A model generated the notes under the pieces. The model did not search any database. It saw only the letters and a list, made by a program, of their open reading frames with translations, and was not told where the DNA came from. From Canibacter zhuwentaonis (GTDB lineage: Bacteria; Actinomycetota; Actinomycetes; Actinomycetales; Microbacteriaceae): DNA of 64,000 nt. Positions 25,789-34,840 of the stretch are shown here, piece after piece. Both the position numbers and the translations under genes were made by a program. The stretch lies in the NCBI RefSeq assembly GCF_018531125.1, contig NZ_JAHDSY010000002.1, one strand, 5' to 3'. The first letter of the stretch is position 1; every line of letters starts with the position of its first letter.

Positions 25789-27186
25789 ATGAATGACTAC
25801 ACCGACCTAGCAGGCAAAACCAAGAGCTTCGGCGACGCGACCAGCGAGCGCGAGGTGCGAGAGCTCGACCGCGGCTACGTGTTCCACTCCTGGTCTGCTC
25901 AAAGCAAGATCGATCCGCTGCCTGTTGCGCGTGGCGAAGGAGTGCGGTTCTGGGATTACTCCGGCAAAGAATACCTCGATTTTTCTTCACAGCTGGTAAA
26001 CCTCAATCTTGGGCATCAGCACCCCGGTCTGGTTGCCTCGATTAAAGACCAGGCGGATCGCCTCGCCACCATCCAGCCGGGTTTCGCCAATGACGCGCGC
26101 GGCGAGCTCGCAAAGCGGATCGTTGAGAGCAGTTTTGAAAACGCCCGCTCGGTGTTCTTCACAAACGGTGGCGCGGAGGCCAACGAGTACGCAGTCAGAA
26201 TGGCCCGCCATCACACGGGCCGCCAAAAGGTGCTGTCTCGTTTCCGCAGCTACCACGGCTCCACCGCAACCGCGATAACACTCACCGGCGAACCACGCCG
26301 CTGGGCAAACGGCACGCTCGACCCTAATATTGTGCATTTCTTCGGGCCGTACCAGTATCGCTCAGAGTTTTATGCCGAATCCGCCGAGCAGGAAGCAGAA
26401 CGCGCACTGCGCCATCTCGAGCACACCATTGAGCTTGAGGGCCCAAACACGATCGCCGCAGTTATCCTCGAAACCGTAACCGGCACAAACGGCGTTCTGA
26501 TACCACCTCCCGGCTATCTTGAGGGGGTTCGCGCCCTCACGCGCAAGCACGGCATAATGCTTATTTGCGACGAGGTTATGGTTGGTTTCGGCCGCCTCGG
26601 CTCAATGTTTGCCTTCCAGCAGTTCAACATAACACCCGATCTTGTAACGTTCGCAAAGGGCGTTAATTCCGGCTATGTGCCGCTCGGAGGCGTGATCCTA
26701 TCGGCCGATATGCACAACAGCTTCACCGAAAATACCTTTTTTGGCGGGCTAACATACAGCGGGCATCCGCTAGCGTGCGCCGCTGGTGTGGCAACCTTCG
26801 ATATTTTCAAGCGCGAAAACATTCTGGAGCGCGTGCAGGATCTGGGCGAGCGCGTGATCGCTCCCACCCTGGCGGAGTTCGCACAGCGGCATCCGAGCGT
26901 CGGCGAGGTGCGTGGCCGCGGGCTGTTCTGGGCTATTGAGCTGGTCGCCGACAAATCCACGCGCGAGCCGCTGATACCTTTCAATGCCGCAGGCGATGCC
27001 GCAGCGCCTATGAACAGTGTTGTATCCGCTTGTAAAGAAGGCGGATTGTGGCCGTTCGCAGCTAGCAACAGGCTACAGATTGCGCCGCCGCTAGTCATTT
27101 CTGAAGCGGATCTACGTTTGGGACTCAGCATTATCGACAACGCCCTGCACGTAGCCGACGCGGAAGCCTCAAAACTTAGGGAATAA
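25789..27186 (+). CDS. Class III (PLP-dependent) aminotransferase
   Basis: A 465-residue fold-type I enzyme: VFFTNGGAEANEYAVRMAR (phosphate pocket), SYHGSTATAITLTG, LICDEVMVGFGRLG (Asp contacting the PLP pyridine N), and FAKGVNSGYVPLGG with the Schiff-base Lys at about residue 290. Members of this group transfer amino groups from omega-amino acids or similar donors; the substrate is not determined by the sequence. GAGGAG ribosome site. It is the first host-like gene after the island and is followed by a bidirectional terminator. Neighbouring catabolic genes give no clear pathway. Confidence 0.85.
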   Translation: MNDYTDLAGKTKSFGDATSEREVRELDRGYVFHSWSAQSKIDPLPVARGEGVRFWDYSGKEYLDFSSQLVNLNLGHQHPGLVASIKDQADRLATIQPGFANDARGELAKRIVESSFENARSVFFTNGGAEANEYAVRMARHHTGRQKVLSRFRSYHGSTATAITLTGEPRRWANGTLDPNIVHFFGPYQYRSEFYAESAEQEAERALRHLEHTIELEGPNTIAAVILETVTGTNGVLIPPPGYLEGVRALTRKHGIMLICDEVMVGFGRLGSMFAFQQFNITPDLVTFAKGVNSGYVPLGGVILSADMHNSFTENTFFGGLTYSGHPLACAAGVATFDIFKRENILERVQDLGERVIAPTLAEFAQRHPSVGEVRGRGLFWAIELVADKSTREPLIPFNAAGDAAAPMNSVVSACKEGGLWPFAASNRLQIAPPLVISEADLRLGLSIIDNALHVADAEASKLRE

Positions 27187-27258
27187 ATAAACCATAGCGT
27201 TATAACAGATTCGTATTTCATAACCTTTTTCGGGGTGTGTAATCCGAACTAAACCATA

Positions 27259-27294
27259 AAAAATGGCGGTTGCAATACAGCAACCGCCATTTTT
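27259..27294. terminator. Bidirectional intrinsic terminator
   Basis: Perfect 15-bp stem AAAAATGGCGGTTGC (27259-27273) / GCAACCGCCATTTTT (27280-27294), loop of 6 nt, with A-run on one side and T-run on the other. It serves the aminotransferase and the convergent MFS gene. Confidence 0.93.
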
Positions 27295-27305
27295 CTATAC
27301 TCTTG

Positions 27306-28640
27306 TTAGTTTACTACAACTTCCTCCACGGGCTTATTATTCTTTACATTTTTGCGGTTAAGCAGCACCAAAGCCAGCGCGCAAATACTGCCCGAGAAAG
27401 CAACAACAATTCCAATTTGGAAAATAATGTTGTAGGCTTCAACAACGTTACCCTCGTGCGCGTCAAGCAGTTTACCGTTCATCAAATAAACCCAGAAAAT
27501 TGGCGCATAGGCCGCAAACGAGCCAACGCTCATCGCTGCGCCCACATATTTCTTTGGAATATCAAGCTCTGCAATGGGCGCGAGAATAACACTCTTAGCC
27601 AAGAAAGCCGCCGCAGAAAACGCGATCAAAAGCACCATTGTCACAACAAAGTTTTCGCGGATAAGCACAACACCCGCAAGCACAATCGCTGAAAGCAAAA
27701 GTGACGCACAAATCATTTTTGACGATGACTTAAACACAAAATCAGAGATGAAACCTGAGGTCACACCCATTATCACACCCATAAAAGCGGTATTAAAAAT
27801 ACCAAACAGAGCGGTTTGAGCGGTCGAAAGCCCGTACGCATTCTGCATATACGGCACGCTGTAAATAAGAATTATGTAACCCCAGTAAACAGTCATTGCG
27901 CTAACCGCGGCGAGCCAAACCTGCGGTCGTGCAAGCACGCTCAAAAGACCGACAAGCGCTTCAAGCGACTTGTTTTTTGTTACCAATTCTTCGCTTATCC
28001 GATCCTCAGGAACAGCCGCAATGCCGTTTTTCGGCACATACTTCAGAATCAAAAGGATAAGCGGAATAATCAACAGGTTGTAGGCAAGCATCCCGCCCTT
28101 GAACACAACGATACCGCTGACGGCGGTCATAACCGCCATAACGCCCACAATCAGCAGGTTCATCAGCGTTTCTTGTAAGCGACGCACAGATTCGAACAGA
28201 CCAAAGCCCATGCCACTCTTGCTCTTATCTATGAAAAACACAATACCGTTAAGCACTGCCGGCCAGAATACTGCATCCACAACACCCCATGTGAACGCAA
28301 TAATTTTGAGCACATCAAACGGCGGAGTGAAGAAAATAATAATCGACATGGTCGCAAAGCGAATAATTAAACCTGTAATCAGAATAGACCTGATAGAAAA
28401 GCGGTTATTTACCCAACCCGCCGGAATGTACAGGAATATTGAAATACCAATAAGGCTAAAAATAATACCCAGCTCTTCGTTATTAACCTGCAGCACATCA
28501 AGCAACAAGTTATAAAAGGTGCCTTTGAACGCCTCAAAGCTTGAGTATATAAGCTGTCCGGCTGTGATCACAGATAAGAACCCTACAAGAGCCTTTCTGT
28601 TCTCTAAGCCAAGCTTATTAATTATTTTTTGCACTGACAT
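27306..28640 (-). CDS. MFS transporter
   Basis: A 444-residue protein with about twelve membrane helices in two halves joined by a cytoplasmic loop (KYVPKNGIAAVPEDRISEEL). The first-loop conserved region reads FLYIPAGWVNNRFSIRSILI, corresponding to the MFS G-x-x-x-D/N-R-x-G/S-R motif. Upstream on the same strand, 29 nt away, is a glycerophosphodiester phosphodiesterase gene, so a glycerophosphodiester or glycerol-phosphate-related substrate is a reasonable guess. Unlike GlpT it lacks obvious inner phosphate-binding Arg pairs that I could identify, so the substrate stays open. Confidence 0.8.
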   Translation of the reverse strand: MSVQKIINKLGLENRKALVGFLSVITAGQLIYSSFEAFKGTFYNLLLDVLQVNNEELGIIFSLIGISIFLYIPAGWVNNRFSIRSILITGLIIRFATMSIIIFFTPPFDVLKIIAFTWGVVDAVFWPAVLNGIVFFIDKSKSGMGFGLFESVRRLQETLMNLLIVGVMAVMTAVSGIVVFKGGMLAYNLLIIPLILLILKYVPKNGIAAVPEDRISEELVTKNKSLEALVGLLSVLARPQVWLAAVSAMTVYWGYIILIYSVPYMQNAYGLSTAQTALFGIFNTAFMGVIMGVTSGFISDFVFKSSSKMICASLLLSAIVLAGVVLIRENFVVTMVLLIAFSAAAFLAKSVILAPIAELDIPKKYVGAAMSVGSFAAYAPIFWVYLMNGKLLDAHEGNVVEAYNIIFQIGIVVAFSGSICALALVLLNRKNVKNNKPVEEVVVN

Positions 28641-28669
28641 TTACCTTTCACGATAGTATTTTGGTCAAT

Positions 28670-29410
28670 TTATTGTAGGTAAGAAAGTTCGTTTGCAAAG
28701 TCGGTAAAAATACCGTCCACACCCCAGTTTTTAAGCTCATTCGCCCGAACCCTGTTATTCACCGTCCACACATTAAGCTGGTATCCGGCGTTTTTTATTT
28801 CAGCAGTCAACGCCCGGGTGACTTTTTTGTCCTCCAGGTTAATCGCCTGCGCGCCGCAGTATTCCGCGATTGTGCGCCAGTCATTATAGAAAGTGTGCGC
28901 TTCAAACAGCACCGCGCGACTAATCTCTGGCAGGTGCTGCTGCGCTAGTTTAAGCTGCGTAAAGTTGAAGCTTGAAATCAGTGTTTGAATCTCACGGTTA
29001 AGCCGAGCAAGCTCCTTTTTTAGTTCGCGGATCATCGCCTGCGTCAGCGCGTAACCGTTCTTGCCAGTCACTCCTTTGAGCTCAATATTAAGGTTCATGC
29101 CGGTGCTATTGGAGAAATCCACCATCTCGGCCAGGGTCATAATTCTTTCCGCCGCAAACTTAACGTCGTACCACGCCCCAACGGAAGCGTTTTTAATGTC
29201 AGAATAAGCAAGCTGACTAACTTCACCGCACATATCGCTCGTGCGATCCATCTCGTCATCGTGAATAATAACGGGCACTTCGTCAGCCGTAATTGCGAGG
29301 TCAAACTCTATCCACCGCACGCCCGGAATGCTGTGCGCAAGCTTAAAAGCTGCGCGGGTGTTTTCAGGAGCTTGACTCGACAAACCTCTGTGGGCAAATA
29401 CGGTAACCAT
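28670..29410 (-). CDS. Glycerophosphodiester phosphodiesterase
   Basis: A 246-residue GDPD enzyme: FAHRGLSSQAPENTRAAF (catalytic His, Arg), WIEFDLAITADEVPVIIHDD (metal-binding Glu/Asp and second catalytic His), LNIELKG (metal Glu), and the final VWTVN...GVDGIFTDF. It hydrolyses glycerophosphodiesters to glycerol-3-phosphate and an alcohol. No signal peptide is present, so it acts in the cytoplasm, consistent with the transporter gene right after it delivering the substrate. The two form a likely two-gene operon. Confidence 0.92.
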   Translation of the reverse strand: MVTVFAHRGLSSQAPENTRAAFKLAHSIPGVRWIEFDLAITADEVPVIIHDDEMDRTSDMCGEVSQLAYSDIKNASVGAWYDVKFAAERIMTLAEMVDFSNSTGMNLNIELKGVTGKNGYALTQAMIRELKKELARLNREIQTLISSFNFTQLKLAQQHLPEISRAVLFEAHTFYNDWRTIAEYCGAQAINLEDKKVTRALTAEIKNAGYQLNVWTVNNRVRANELKNWGVDGIFTDFANELSYLQ

Positions 29411-29541
29411 ATCTCCATCTTTAAATTTGTACTGGTAGTAACAACAGTTTAATACTACCCTAAAATTAGGAGAGGCATTGCGTTAAAATTAATATCACAG
29501 TTGCGCAAGGGATTGCCCTGAAACAAAATTAAAACACAATA

Positions 29542-29569
29542 GGGGCGGATATAAAATAACATCCACCCC
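29542..29569 (-). terminator. Terminator-like hairpin after rplL
   Basis: On the minus strand GGGGTGGAT (29569-29561) pairs with ATCCGCCCC (29550-29542) with one U-G pair and a 10-nt A+T loop, 20 nt past the rplL stop. The U-tail is weak. Confidence 0.7.
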
Positions 29570-29588
29570 CAACTGCGTAAAAAGAAAC

Positions 29589-29972
29589 TTATGCGAGTTT
29601 AACGCCAGCGCCAGCTTCTTCAAGTTTAGCTTTAGCTGCCTCAGCATCTTCTTTCTTTGCACTCTCAAGAACAGGCTTTGGAGCCTCTTCAACAAGTGCC
29701 TTAGCTTCTCCAAGACCGAGTCCGGTGAGCTCGCGCACAACCTTAATAACAGCGATCTTCTTATCGCCAACTGATTCAAGAATTACGTCGAATTCGTCTT
29801 TCTCTTCAGCAACTTCTGCTTCTCCGCCAACTGGCGCAGCCGCTGCAACAGCAACAGGTGCGGCAGCAGAAACCTCAAAGGTCTCCTCGAAAGCCTTAAC
29901 GAACTCAGAAAGCTCGATAAGGGTTAGCTCTTTGAACTGCTCAATAAGCTCTTCGGTTGAAAGCTTAGCCAT
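29589..29972 (-). CDS. rplL: 50S ribosomal protein L7/L12
   Basis: A 127-residue protein with the three L7/L12 parts: N-terminal dimerisation helices (LSTEELIEQFKELTLIELSE), Ala-rich hinge (AAAPVAVAAAAPVGGEAEV), and C-terminal factor-binding domain (EFDVILESVGDKKIAVIKVV, GLGEAKALVEEAPKPV). It forms the ribosomal stalk that recruits translation GTPases, bound through L10. ACAAGGAGAT ribosome site. It is the second gene of the rplJ-rplL unit, 60 nt after rplJ. Confidence 0.98.
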   Translation of the reverse strand: MAKLSTEELIEQFKELTLIELSEFVKAFEETFEVSAAAPVAVAAAAPVGGEAEVAEEKDEFDVILESVGDKKIAVIKVVRELTGLGLGEAKALVEEAPKPVLESAKKEDAEAAKAKLEEAGAGVKLA

Positions 29973-30032
29973 TGTTTATCTCCTTGTTTTTTGCTCGTGC
30001 ATACGAGCGACATTTGATTAAGCTGAAAAACC

Positions 30033-30551
30033 TTACTGGTCTGACTGCTCTTTTTTGTCGCGCAATGCACCTGCAGCGCGGGCAAGACCTAACGCTGGTG
30101 CACTGAACATATAAGCTGCGCTGAACAGTTTCGCCTTCATAGCTGCTGCAGCTTTCGCAAGCAGAACCTCACGGCTCTCCAGATCAGCAAGCTTTTTGAC
30201 CTCATCCGCAGAAAGCGGGTTGCCATCGAAATAGCCACCCTTAACTACGAGCTGAGGATTTGCCTTAGCGAAGTCACGCAGACCCTTAGCAACAGCAACC
30301 GGGTCACCGTCAATGAACGCAACAGCGGTTGGACCGGTGAAGTGCTCATCTAGCTCGGTGATACCAGCTTTGTTTGCCGCAAGTTTAGTAAGCGTGTTCT
30401 TCGCCACGGCGTACGACGCGTGCTCGCGAATGCCGTTGCGCAATTCGCGCATCTGGCCTACGCTAAGACCGCGGTACTCGGTCAGCAGAACGGCGTTTGA
30501 CTCTTCAAACTTCTTTTGAAGATCAACTACCGCAGCATCCTTCGTCGCCAT
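30033..30551 (-). CDS. rplJ: 50S ribosomal protein L10
   Basis: A 172-residue L10: N-terminal ribosome-binding domain (DLQKKFEESNAVLLTEYRGL, RNGIREHASYAVAKNTLTKL, HFTGPTAVAFIDGDPVAVAK) and C-terminal L7/L12-binding helices. It carries the stalk and in many bacteria, as the L10-L12 complex, represses its own operon by binding the leader. Such a leader is visible directly upstream. ATG preceded by TAAGGAGCGCC. Confidence 0.97.
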   Translation of the reverse strand: MATKDAAVVDLQKKFEESNAVLLTEYRGLSVGQMRELRNGIREHASYAVAKNTLTKLAANKAGITELDEHFTGPTAVAFIDGDPVAVAKGLRDFAKANPQLVVKGGYFDGNPLSADEVKKLADLESREVLLAKAAAAMKAKLFSAAYMFSAPALGLARAAGALRDKKEQSDQ

Positions 30552-30743
30552 GGCGCTCCTTATAAGCTTGATCTATACCCCACTAACGGTTGTTAGCGAG
30601 CAACCAGAGACAGCCGCACAAACAAAAAGCTCCGGCGCAAGGCACGGAGCTAAACCTCAAAAGGAATATAATCGCACCTGCGCAGGTTTGCAAAATGCAA
30701 GTTACACGGAAAACCCGTAACCGGCGGTCTTTGGCCAGTGACA
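30552..30743 (-). promoter_or_regulatory. Ribosomal protein L10 leader (autoregulatory RNA) with attenuator hairpin
   Basis: The long rplJ leader contains, on the minus strand, GACCGCCGGTTA, then ACCTGCGCAGGT and a hairpin AGCTCCG (30651-30645) / CGGAGCT (30634-30628) followed by TTTTTG, a terminator-like stem. Paired GACCGC.. and ACCTGCGC elements before such a hairpin are the recalled pattern of actinobacterial L10 leaders, where L10-L12 binding changes expression of rplJL. Exact boundaries are approximate. Confidence 0.7.
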
Positions 30744-30773
30744 AATATAGCAGAAATTTGCGTCAACGCGCAA
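30744..30773 (-). promoter_or_regulatory. Predicted promoter of rplJL
   Basis: On the minus strand TTGCGC (30768-30773) and TATATT (30744-30749) are 18 nt apart, placed at the start of the L10 leader. Confidence 0.5.
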
Positions 30774-30831
30774 CTCGTACACAGCCGCACACTTGGCGAT
30801 GCCGCCGCCGCCGGAGTATCCTTAATATACT

Positions 30832-31422
30832 ATGAACTATCCATACGCCACGACAATCCAGCACACGAGCGACCCACAGCACGAGCGCGCGCTACTGCGA
30901 TTTCGCCAGCACGCCAGCAAGCTCACCGGCACGGTGCTATGCCTGCTCGCTGCCGCACTGATCACAGGAGGCTGGCTTGGGTCTTTCACGGATCCGCTGC
31001 TAAATATTTTGGCTGCAGTCGGCGTATGCGCACTGGCGATCGGCGGGTTTTTAGCGCCCTACACGAGCTGGCTCACGCGCCGCACAACCATCACAACACA
31101 GCGCGTAATCATACGCGAAGGCGTATTCGTGCGGCGGCGACACGAACTGCAGATCGCGCAGGTGCGCACAATCAGCACCTCACGGAATATTTTGCAGCGG
31201 ATGCTTGGCAGCGGCAATATTACCGTCTCGCTGCACGGATCCGCATCGAATGTTGTGCTCGCGAACGTGCCGGGCGTGCGTGATGTGACCGAAATTCTGC
31301 AGCAGCTCGCTGCCAGCAGCTATGCCGCACAGGTCAGATCGCAGCACAGCTTTTTTGCAGCGCAGCAGTACGACACCAGCGCGGTTAGCAGCCCGTATCC
31401 GGCGCAATCAATGCCCTACTAA
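30832..31422 (+). CDS. PH-domain (bPH2) membrane protein
   Basis: A 196-residue protein with two membrane helices (GTVLCLLAAALITGGWLG and NILAAVGVCALAIGGFLAP) followed by a bacterial pleckstrin-homology domain (TTQRVIIREGVFVRRRHEL QI, LGSGNITVSLHGSASNVVLA). The C-terminus is a soluble tail with Tyr/Gln residues. Members of this family are common in actinobacteria; function unknown. It lies 16 nt upstream of the response regulator, so the two may be co-transcribed. Confidence 0.8.
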   Translation: MNYPYATTIQHTSDPQHERALLRFRQHASKLTGTVLCLLAAALITGGWLGSFTDPLLNILAAVGVCALAIGGFLAPYTSWLTRRTTITTQRVIIREGVFVRRRHELQIAQVRTISTSRNILQRMLGSGNITVSLHGSASNVVLANVPGVRDVTEILQQLAASSYAAQVRSQHSFFAAQQYDTSAVSSPYPAQSMPY

Positions 31423-31438
31423 ACTTTGGAACAAATTA

Positions 31439-32212
31439 GTGACTGTCGAAGATAGAGTGCCTCCAGAAAATTCGCCTGCGCCCGCACCGAGGGGCACTCC
31501 CGCACCGAGCGGCACATCCGCCGCAAAATCCACCAAAATACTGATTGTTGAAGACGACAGCGCAATCCTCAATATGCTTGAGATCGCGCTGCGACACGAA
31601 GGTTGGCATATATACACCGCGAGGAGCGGATCCGCCGCCCTTGCGCAGGTGACAGCACACAACCCGGATCTAATCGTGCTCGACATTATGCTTCCCGAAA
31701 TTAGCGGCATCGGAATAGTTGCGCAGCTGCGCGAGACCGGGCATACTCAGCCGGTGCTGTTTTTAACCGCGCTCGACGAGGTCACCGATAAAATTAAAGG
31801 GCTCACCGCCGGCGGCGATGATTATGTCACCAAACCCTTTAGCGTGGCAGAGCTGATTGCTAGAATCCGCGCGCTTTTGCGCAGATCACAGGCGCACAGC
31901 ACGGCAGCTCCAGAGCAACGCCTGCAGGTTGCCGATATTGTGATGCACGAAGACACCTACGAGGTAACACGCAACGGCGTGAACATCGAACTAACAACAA
32001 CCGAGTTTGAGCTGCTGCGGTATTTAATGCGCAACACCGGCAGAGTGCTCTCGCGAGAACAGATTATCGACCGGGTTTGGTCGTATGATTACCAGGGCAA
32101 AACCAGCGTTGTTGAGCTGTACATCTCGTATTTGCGGCGCAAGCTCGAGGTTGCAGGCGGAGATAAAATAATTCATACTGTGCGCGGTGTCGGGTACACT
32201 CTGCGCCCTTAA
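31439..32212 (+). CDS. OmpR/PhoB-type response regulator
   Basis: A 257-residue regulator. I start it at GTG 31439, after the stop of the PH-domain gene; earlier in-frame codons lie inside that gene. A Pro/Ala-rich lead of about 35 residues precedes the receiver (ILIVEDDSAILNMLEIAL), with the phospho-acceptor Asp in LIVLDIMLPE and the Lys in DDYVTKPF, then a winged-helix DNA-binding domain (TTTEFELLRYLMRNTGRVLS, VVELYISYLRRKLE, TVRGVGYTLRP). The N-terminal extension is unusual. No sensor kinase is encoded next to it, so its partner is elsewhere or it acts without one. Confidence 0.88.
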   Translation: MTVEDRVPPENSPAPAPRGTPAPSGTSAAKSTKILIVEDDSAILNMLEIALRHEGWHIYTARSGSAALAQVTAHNPDLIVLDIMLPEISGIGIVAQLRETGHTQPVLFLTALDEVTDKIKGLTAGGDDYVTKPFSVAELIARIRALLRRSQAHSTAAPEQRLQVADIVMHEDTYEVTRNGVNIELTTTEFELLRYLMRNTGRVLSREQIIDRVWSYDYQGKTSVVELYISYLRRKLEVAGGDKIIHTVRGVGYTLRP

Positions 32213-32351
32213 TTTAAGGGGAATTTGGCGGATGCGAACGCGCTGCGCGGGAAGGCACGCTGCGAGCGCACTATAACGCCGCTGGCGATGAACCACTCGC
32301 GGAATGCGCGATGCACAAAACATAAAACCGCACGCAAATATTCACACCACC

Positions 32352-33176
32352 CTAATTGCGCGCGGCACGCAAGTGCGTTATTTCACCGCTGGTGATCGCG
32401 CGCAACACGCCCGCGTCCGTTTGCAGCAAAAGCTCGCCCGCGTCACCGAGCTCAACAGCAACCCCCTCAAGCACTTCACCGCTTACCAGCTCCGCACGCA
32501 CACGCCTGTTGATGGTCGCTGTGGAAACGGATATTTCACGCTTAAAAGCTTCAAAATCGCGCGCCACAAGCTCCAGCGCGTCACGCGTTCCTGTGACAAA
32601 CTGCGCGATTATTTTATCCGCCAACGCGGTCGCGCCCGGCGCAGTAATATACGGATGCCGCGCCTCTGCCGCCCCGGCTGCGACAAGTGAAATCGCGCCC
32701 GGCACGAGCTCTGGCAGCGCGGTAAACATATTAAGACCTGCGCCAATAATAATGCCGTTGTGCGCCGTCTCGCAGAGAATCCCGCACAGCTTCGCGCCCC
32801 CGCGAGCACGCGCTAGCTCATCTTGCACATCATCTAGAAGGGGCAAAATAATATCGTTTGGCCACTTCAGCTGAGCCGCAACAAGGTTTTTTAGCGCGCC
32901 GCACATCGCATAACCCGCAACCAGCGGCACCCACGTTGGATTAACCGCCGCAAACAGGTGATCCGGCAGAAAATACGACACCGCCAGGCTCTTTCCCGCG
33001 GTATCGCTCCAATTGCGCGCCATTCTGCCACGACCAGCGCGCTGATCCGCTGTCACCACCAGCAATTCTGCTGGCGCAGGTTGCAGCCTGGCAAGCTCAA
33101 ACGCCTCCGCATTGGTGGAGCCGCAGCTTGACAGGTAGTGCGTTGTCACGAGCCTGGAAACGGTGTCAAAAATCAT
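32352..33176 (-). CDS. birA: Biotin-[acetyl-CoA-carboxylase] ligase
   Basis: A 274-residue biotin protein ligase: SCGSTNAEAF, QRAGRGRMARNW (biotinyl-AMP loop), LKWPNDIILP and the glycine-rich GIIIGAGLNMF are the family's signature steps. It attaches biotin to the biotin carrier domain of acyl-CoA carboxylases. There is no N-terminal HTH, so it is a mono-functional ligase and not the BirA repressor type. It is divergent from the acyl-CoA carboxylase beta gene, whose holoenzyme needs biotin. Start ATG at 33176; C-terminal SH3-like domain (SGEVLEGVAVELGDAGELLL) is present. Confidence 0.93.
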   Translation of the reverse strand: MIFDTVSRLVTTHYLSSCGSTNAEAFELARLQPAPAELLVVTADQRAGRGRMARNWSDTAGKSLAVSYFLPDHLFAAVNPTWVPLVAGYAMCGALKNLVAAQLKWPNDIILPLLDDVQDELARARGGAKLCGILCETAHNGIIIGAGLNMFTALPELVPGAISLVAAGAAEARHPYITAPGATALADKIIAQFVTGTRDALELVARDFEAFKREISVSTATINRRVRAELVSGEVLEGVAVELGDAGELLLQTDAGVLRAITSGEITHLRAARN

Positions 33177-33201
33177 TAAAGTTATTGTATCTGTCTAAAA
33201 T

Positions 33202-34839
33202 ATGACCCTACATAAAGTTAAGCCCAGTAGTATCTATACTGTGACTGATCAAAACGCTAACGAGAAACTTGTAACAACGGCAGGACGGATCGCCGACCAC
33301 CGGGAGAAGTATCACGAAGCCGTGGTTGAGCGTGACGCTCAGGCCGCCACGAAGCAGCACCCGCGCGGTAAAATGACAGCCCGCGAGCGGCTCAATGAGC
33401 TGCTAGATCCCGGCAGCTTTGTTGAGTTTGACAAGTATGTGCGCCACCGCTCGCACGGCTTTGGCATGGAGAAAAACCGCCCCTTTGGTGACAGTGTGAT
33501 CACAGGCGCGGGTGAAATACACGGTCGCCAGGTTGCGGTCTACTCGCAGGATTTCACGACTTTTGGCGGATCACTGGGCGAAGTTGCAGGTGAAAAAATC
33601 GTGAAGGTTATGGAGTTTGCGCTGCGCACTGGCGTGCCTATTATCGGTCTGCTCGATTCTGGTGGCGCGCGCATTCAAGAGGGCGTAATCTCGCTCAGCA
33701 AATACGCGCAGATTTTCAAGCGAAACACGATGAGCTCAGGCGTAATTCCTCAGATTTCTATTGTTATGGGGCCTTCTGCTGGCGGCGCTGTTTACTCACC
33801 TGCGCTCACAGATTTTGTGATCATGGTGGATGAATCCAGCCATATGTTTGTAACCGGTCCTGACGTAATTAAAACCGTAACGGGCGAAGATGTTGGCTTT
33901 GAGAAGCTTGGCGGCGGTCGCACACACAACCAAACAAGCGGGGTCTCGCACTATCTTGCGAGCGACGAGCTTGACGCCCTAGATTATGCGCGCACCCTGA
34001 TCGGCTATCTGCCCGATAATAACCTCGCGGAAGCCCCGATTTACGACAGTGACACCGCCTACGAAATAACCGAACGCGACCGCAAGCTGAACTCGCTAAT
34101 TCCAGACAGCGCAAATCAGCCCTACGATATGAGCACGGTTATCGAGGCCATTGTTGACAGCGGCGAGTTTTTAGAGGTGCATCCGCTTTTTGCCCCGAAC
34201 ATTCTGGTCGGCTTTGGGCGCGTTGAGGGTCGCACAATCGGCATAGTTGCGAACCAGCCAAACCAGATGGCGGGCACGCTCAACATTGATGCGAGCGAGA
34301 AAGCCGCACGGTTTGTGCGATTCTGTGACGCATTTTCAATTCCGATTGTGACGCTCGTTGACGTACCCGGCTATCTGCCCGGCGTCGATCAGGAGCACAA
34401 AGGCATAATTAAACACGGCGCAAAACTGCTGTACGCATACGCCGAAGCGACGGTGCCGCTGGTCACAATTATTACGCGCAAGGCCTACGGCGGCGCCTAC
34501 ATTGTGATGGGTTCAAAAGAAATGGGAGCGGATTTCAACATCGCGTGGCCGACAGCTGAAATAGCAGTAATGGGCGGACAGGGCGCAATTAGTATTCTCT
34601 ACCGTAAGGAAATTGCCGCCGCGACCGCAGCTGGGGAAGACGTTGCAAAACTGCGCGCTGAAATATCCGCAAAATACAATGCGGAGGTAACAAGCCCGTT
34701 CCTGGCTGCTGAGCGCGGTGAAATTGACAACGTACTAGAACCCGCAGGCACTCGCCTTGCAGTGATTAAGGCGCTGCGCGGATTGCGCGGCAAGCGCAGT
34801 GAAATGCCAACCAAAAAACACGGTAATATCCCGCTTTAA
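33202..34839 (+). CDS. Acyl-CoA carboxylase beta (carboxyltransferase) subunit
   Basis: A 545-residue crotonase-fold carboxyltransferase (PccB/AccD5 type): GKMTARERLNELLDPGSFVE, GLLDSGGARIQEGV (CoA site), FITGPDV equivalent FVTGPDVIKTVTGED, PGYLPGVDQEHKGIIKHGAK and KAYGGAYIVMGSKEMGADF. It transfers carboxyl from biotin to acetyl- or propionyl-CoA, for fatty-acid and wall-lipid precursors. The first 14 codons before VTDQNANEK may be leader; GTG at 33241 is an alternative start. The next gene is the small epsilon subunit. birA is divergent. Confidence 0.93.
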   Translation: MTLHKVKPSSIYTVTDQNANEKLVTTAGRIADHREKYHEAVVERDAQAATKQHPRGKMTARERLNELLDPGSFVEFDKYVRHRSHGFGMEKNRPFGDSVITGAGEIHGRQVAVYSQDFTTFGGSLGEVAGEKIVKVMEFALRTGVPIIGLLDSGGARIQEGVISLSKYAQIFKRNTMSSGVIPQISIVMGPSAGGAVYSPALTDFVIMVDESSHMFVTGPDVIKTVTGEDVGFEKLGGGRTHNQTSGVSHYLASDELDALDYARTLIGYLPDNNLAEAPIYDSDTAYEITERDRKLNSLIPDSANQPYDMSTVIEAIVDSGEFLEVHPLFAPNILVGFGRVEGRTIGIVANQPNQMAGTLNIDASEKAARFVRFCDAFSIPIVTLVDVPGYLPGVDQEHKGIIKHGAKLLYAYAEATVPLVTIITRKAYGGAYIVMGSKEMGADFNIAWPTAEIAVMGGQGAISILYRKEIAAATAAGEDVAKLRAEISAKYNAEVTSPFLAAERGEIDNVLEPAGTRLAVIKALRGLRGKRSEMPTKKHGNIPL

Positions 34840-34840
34840 A

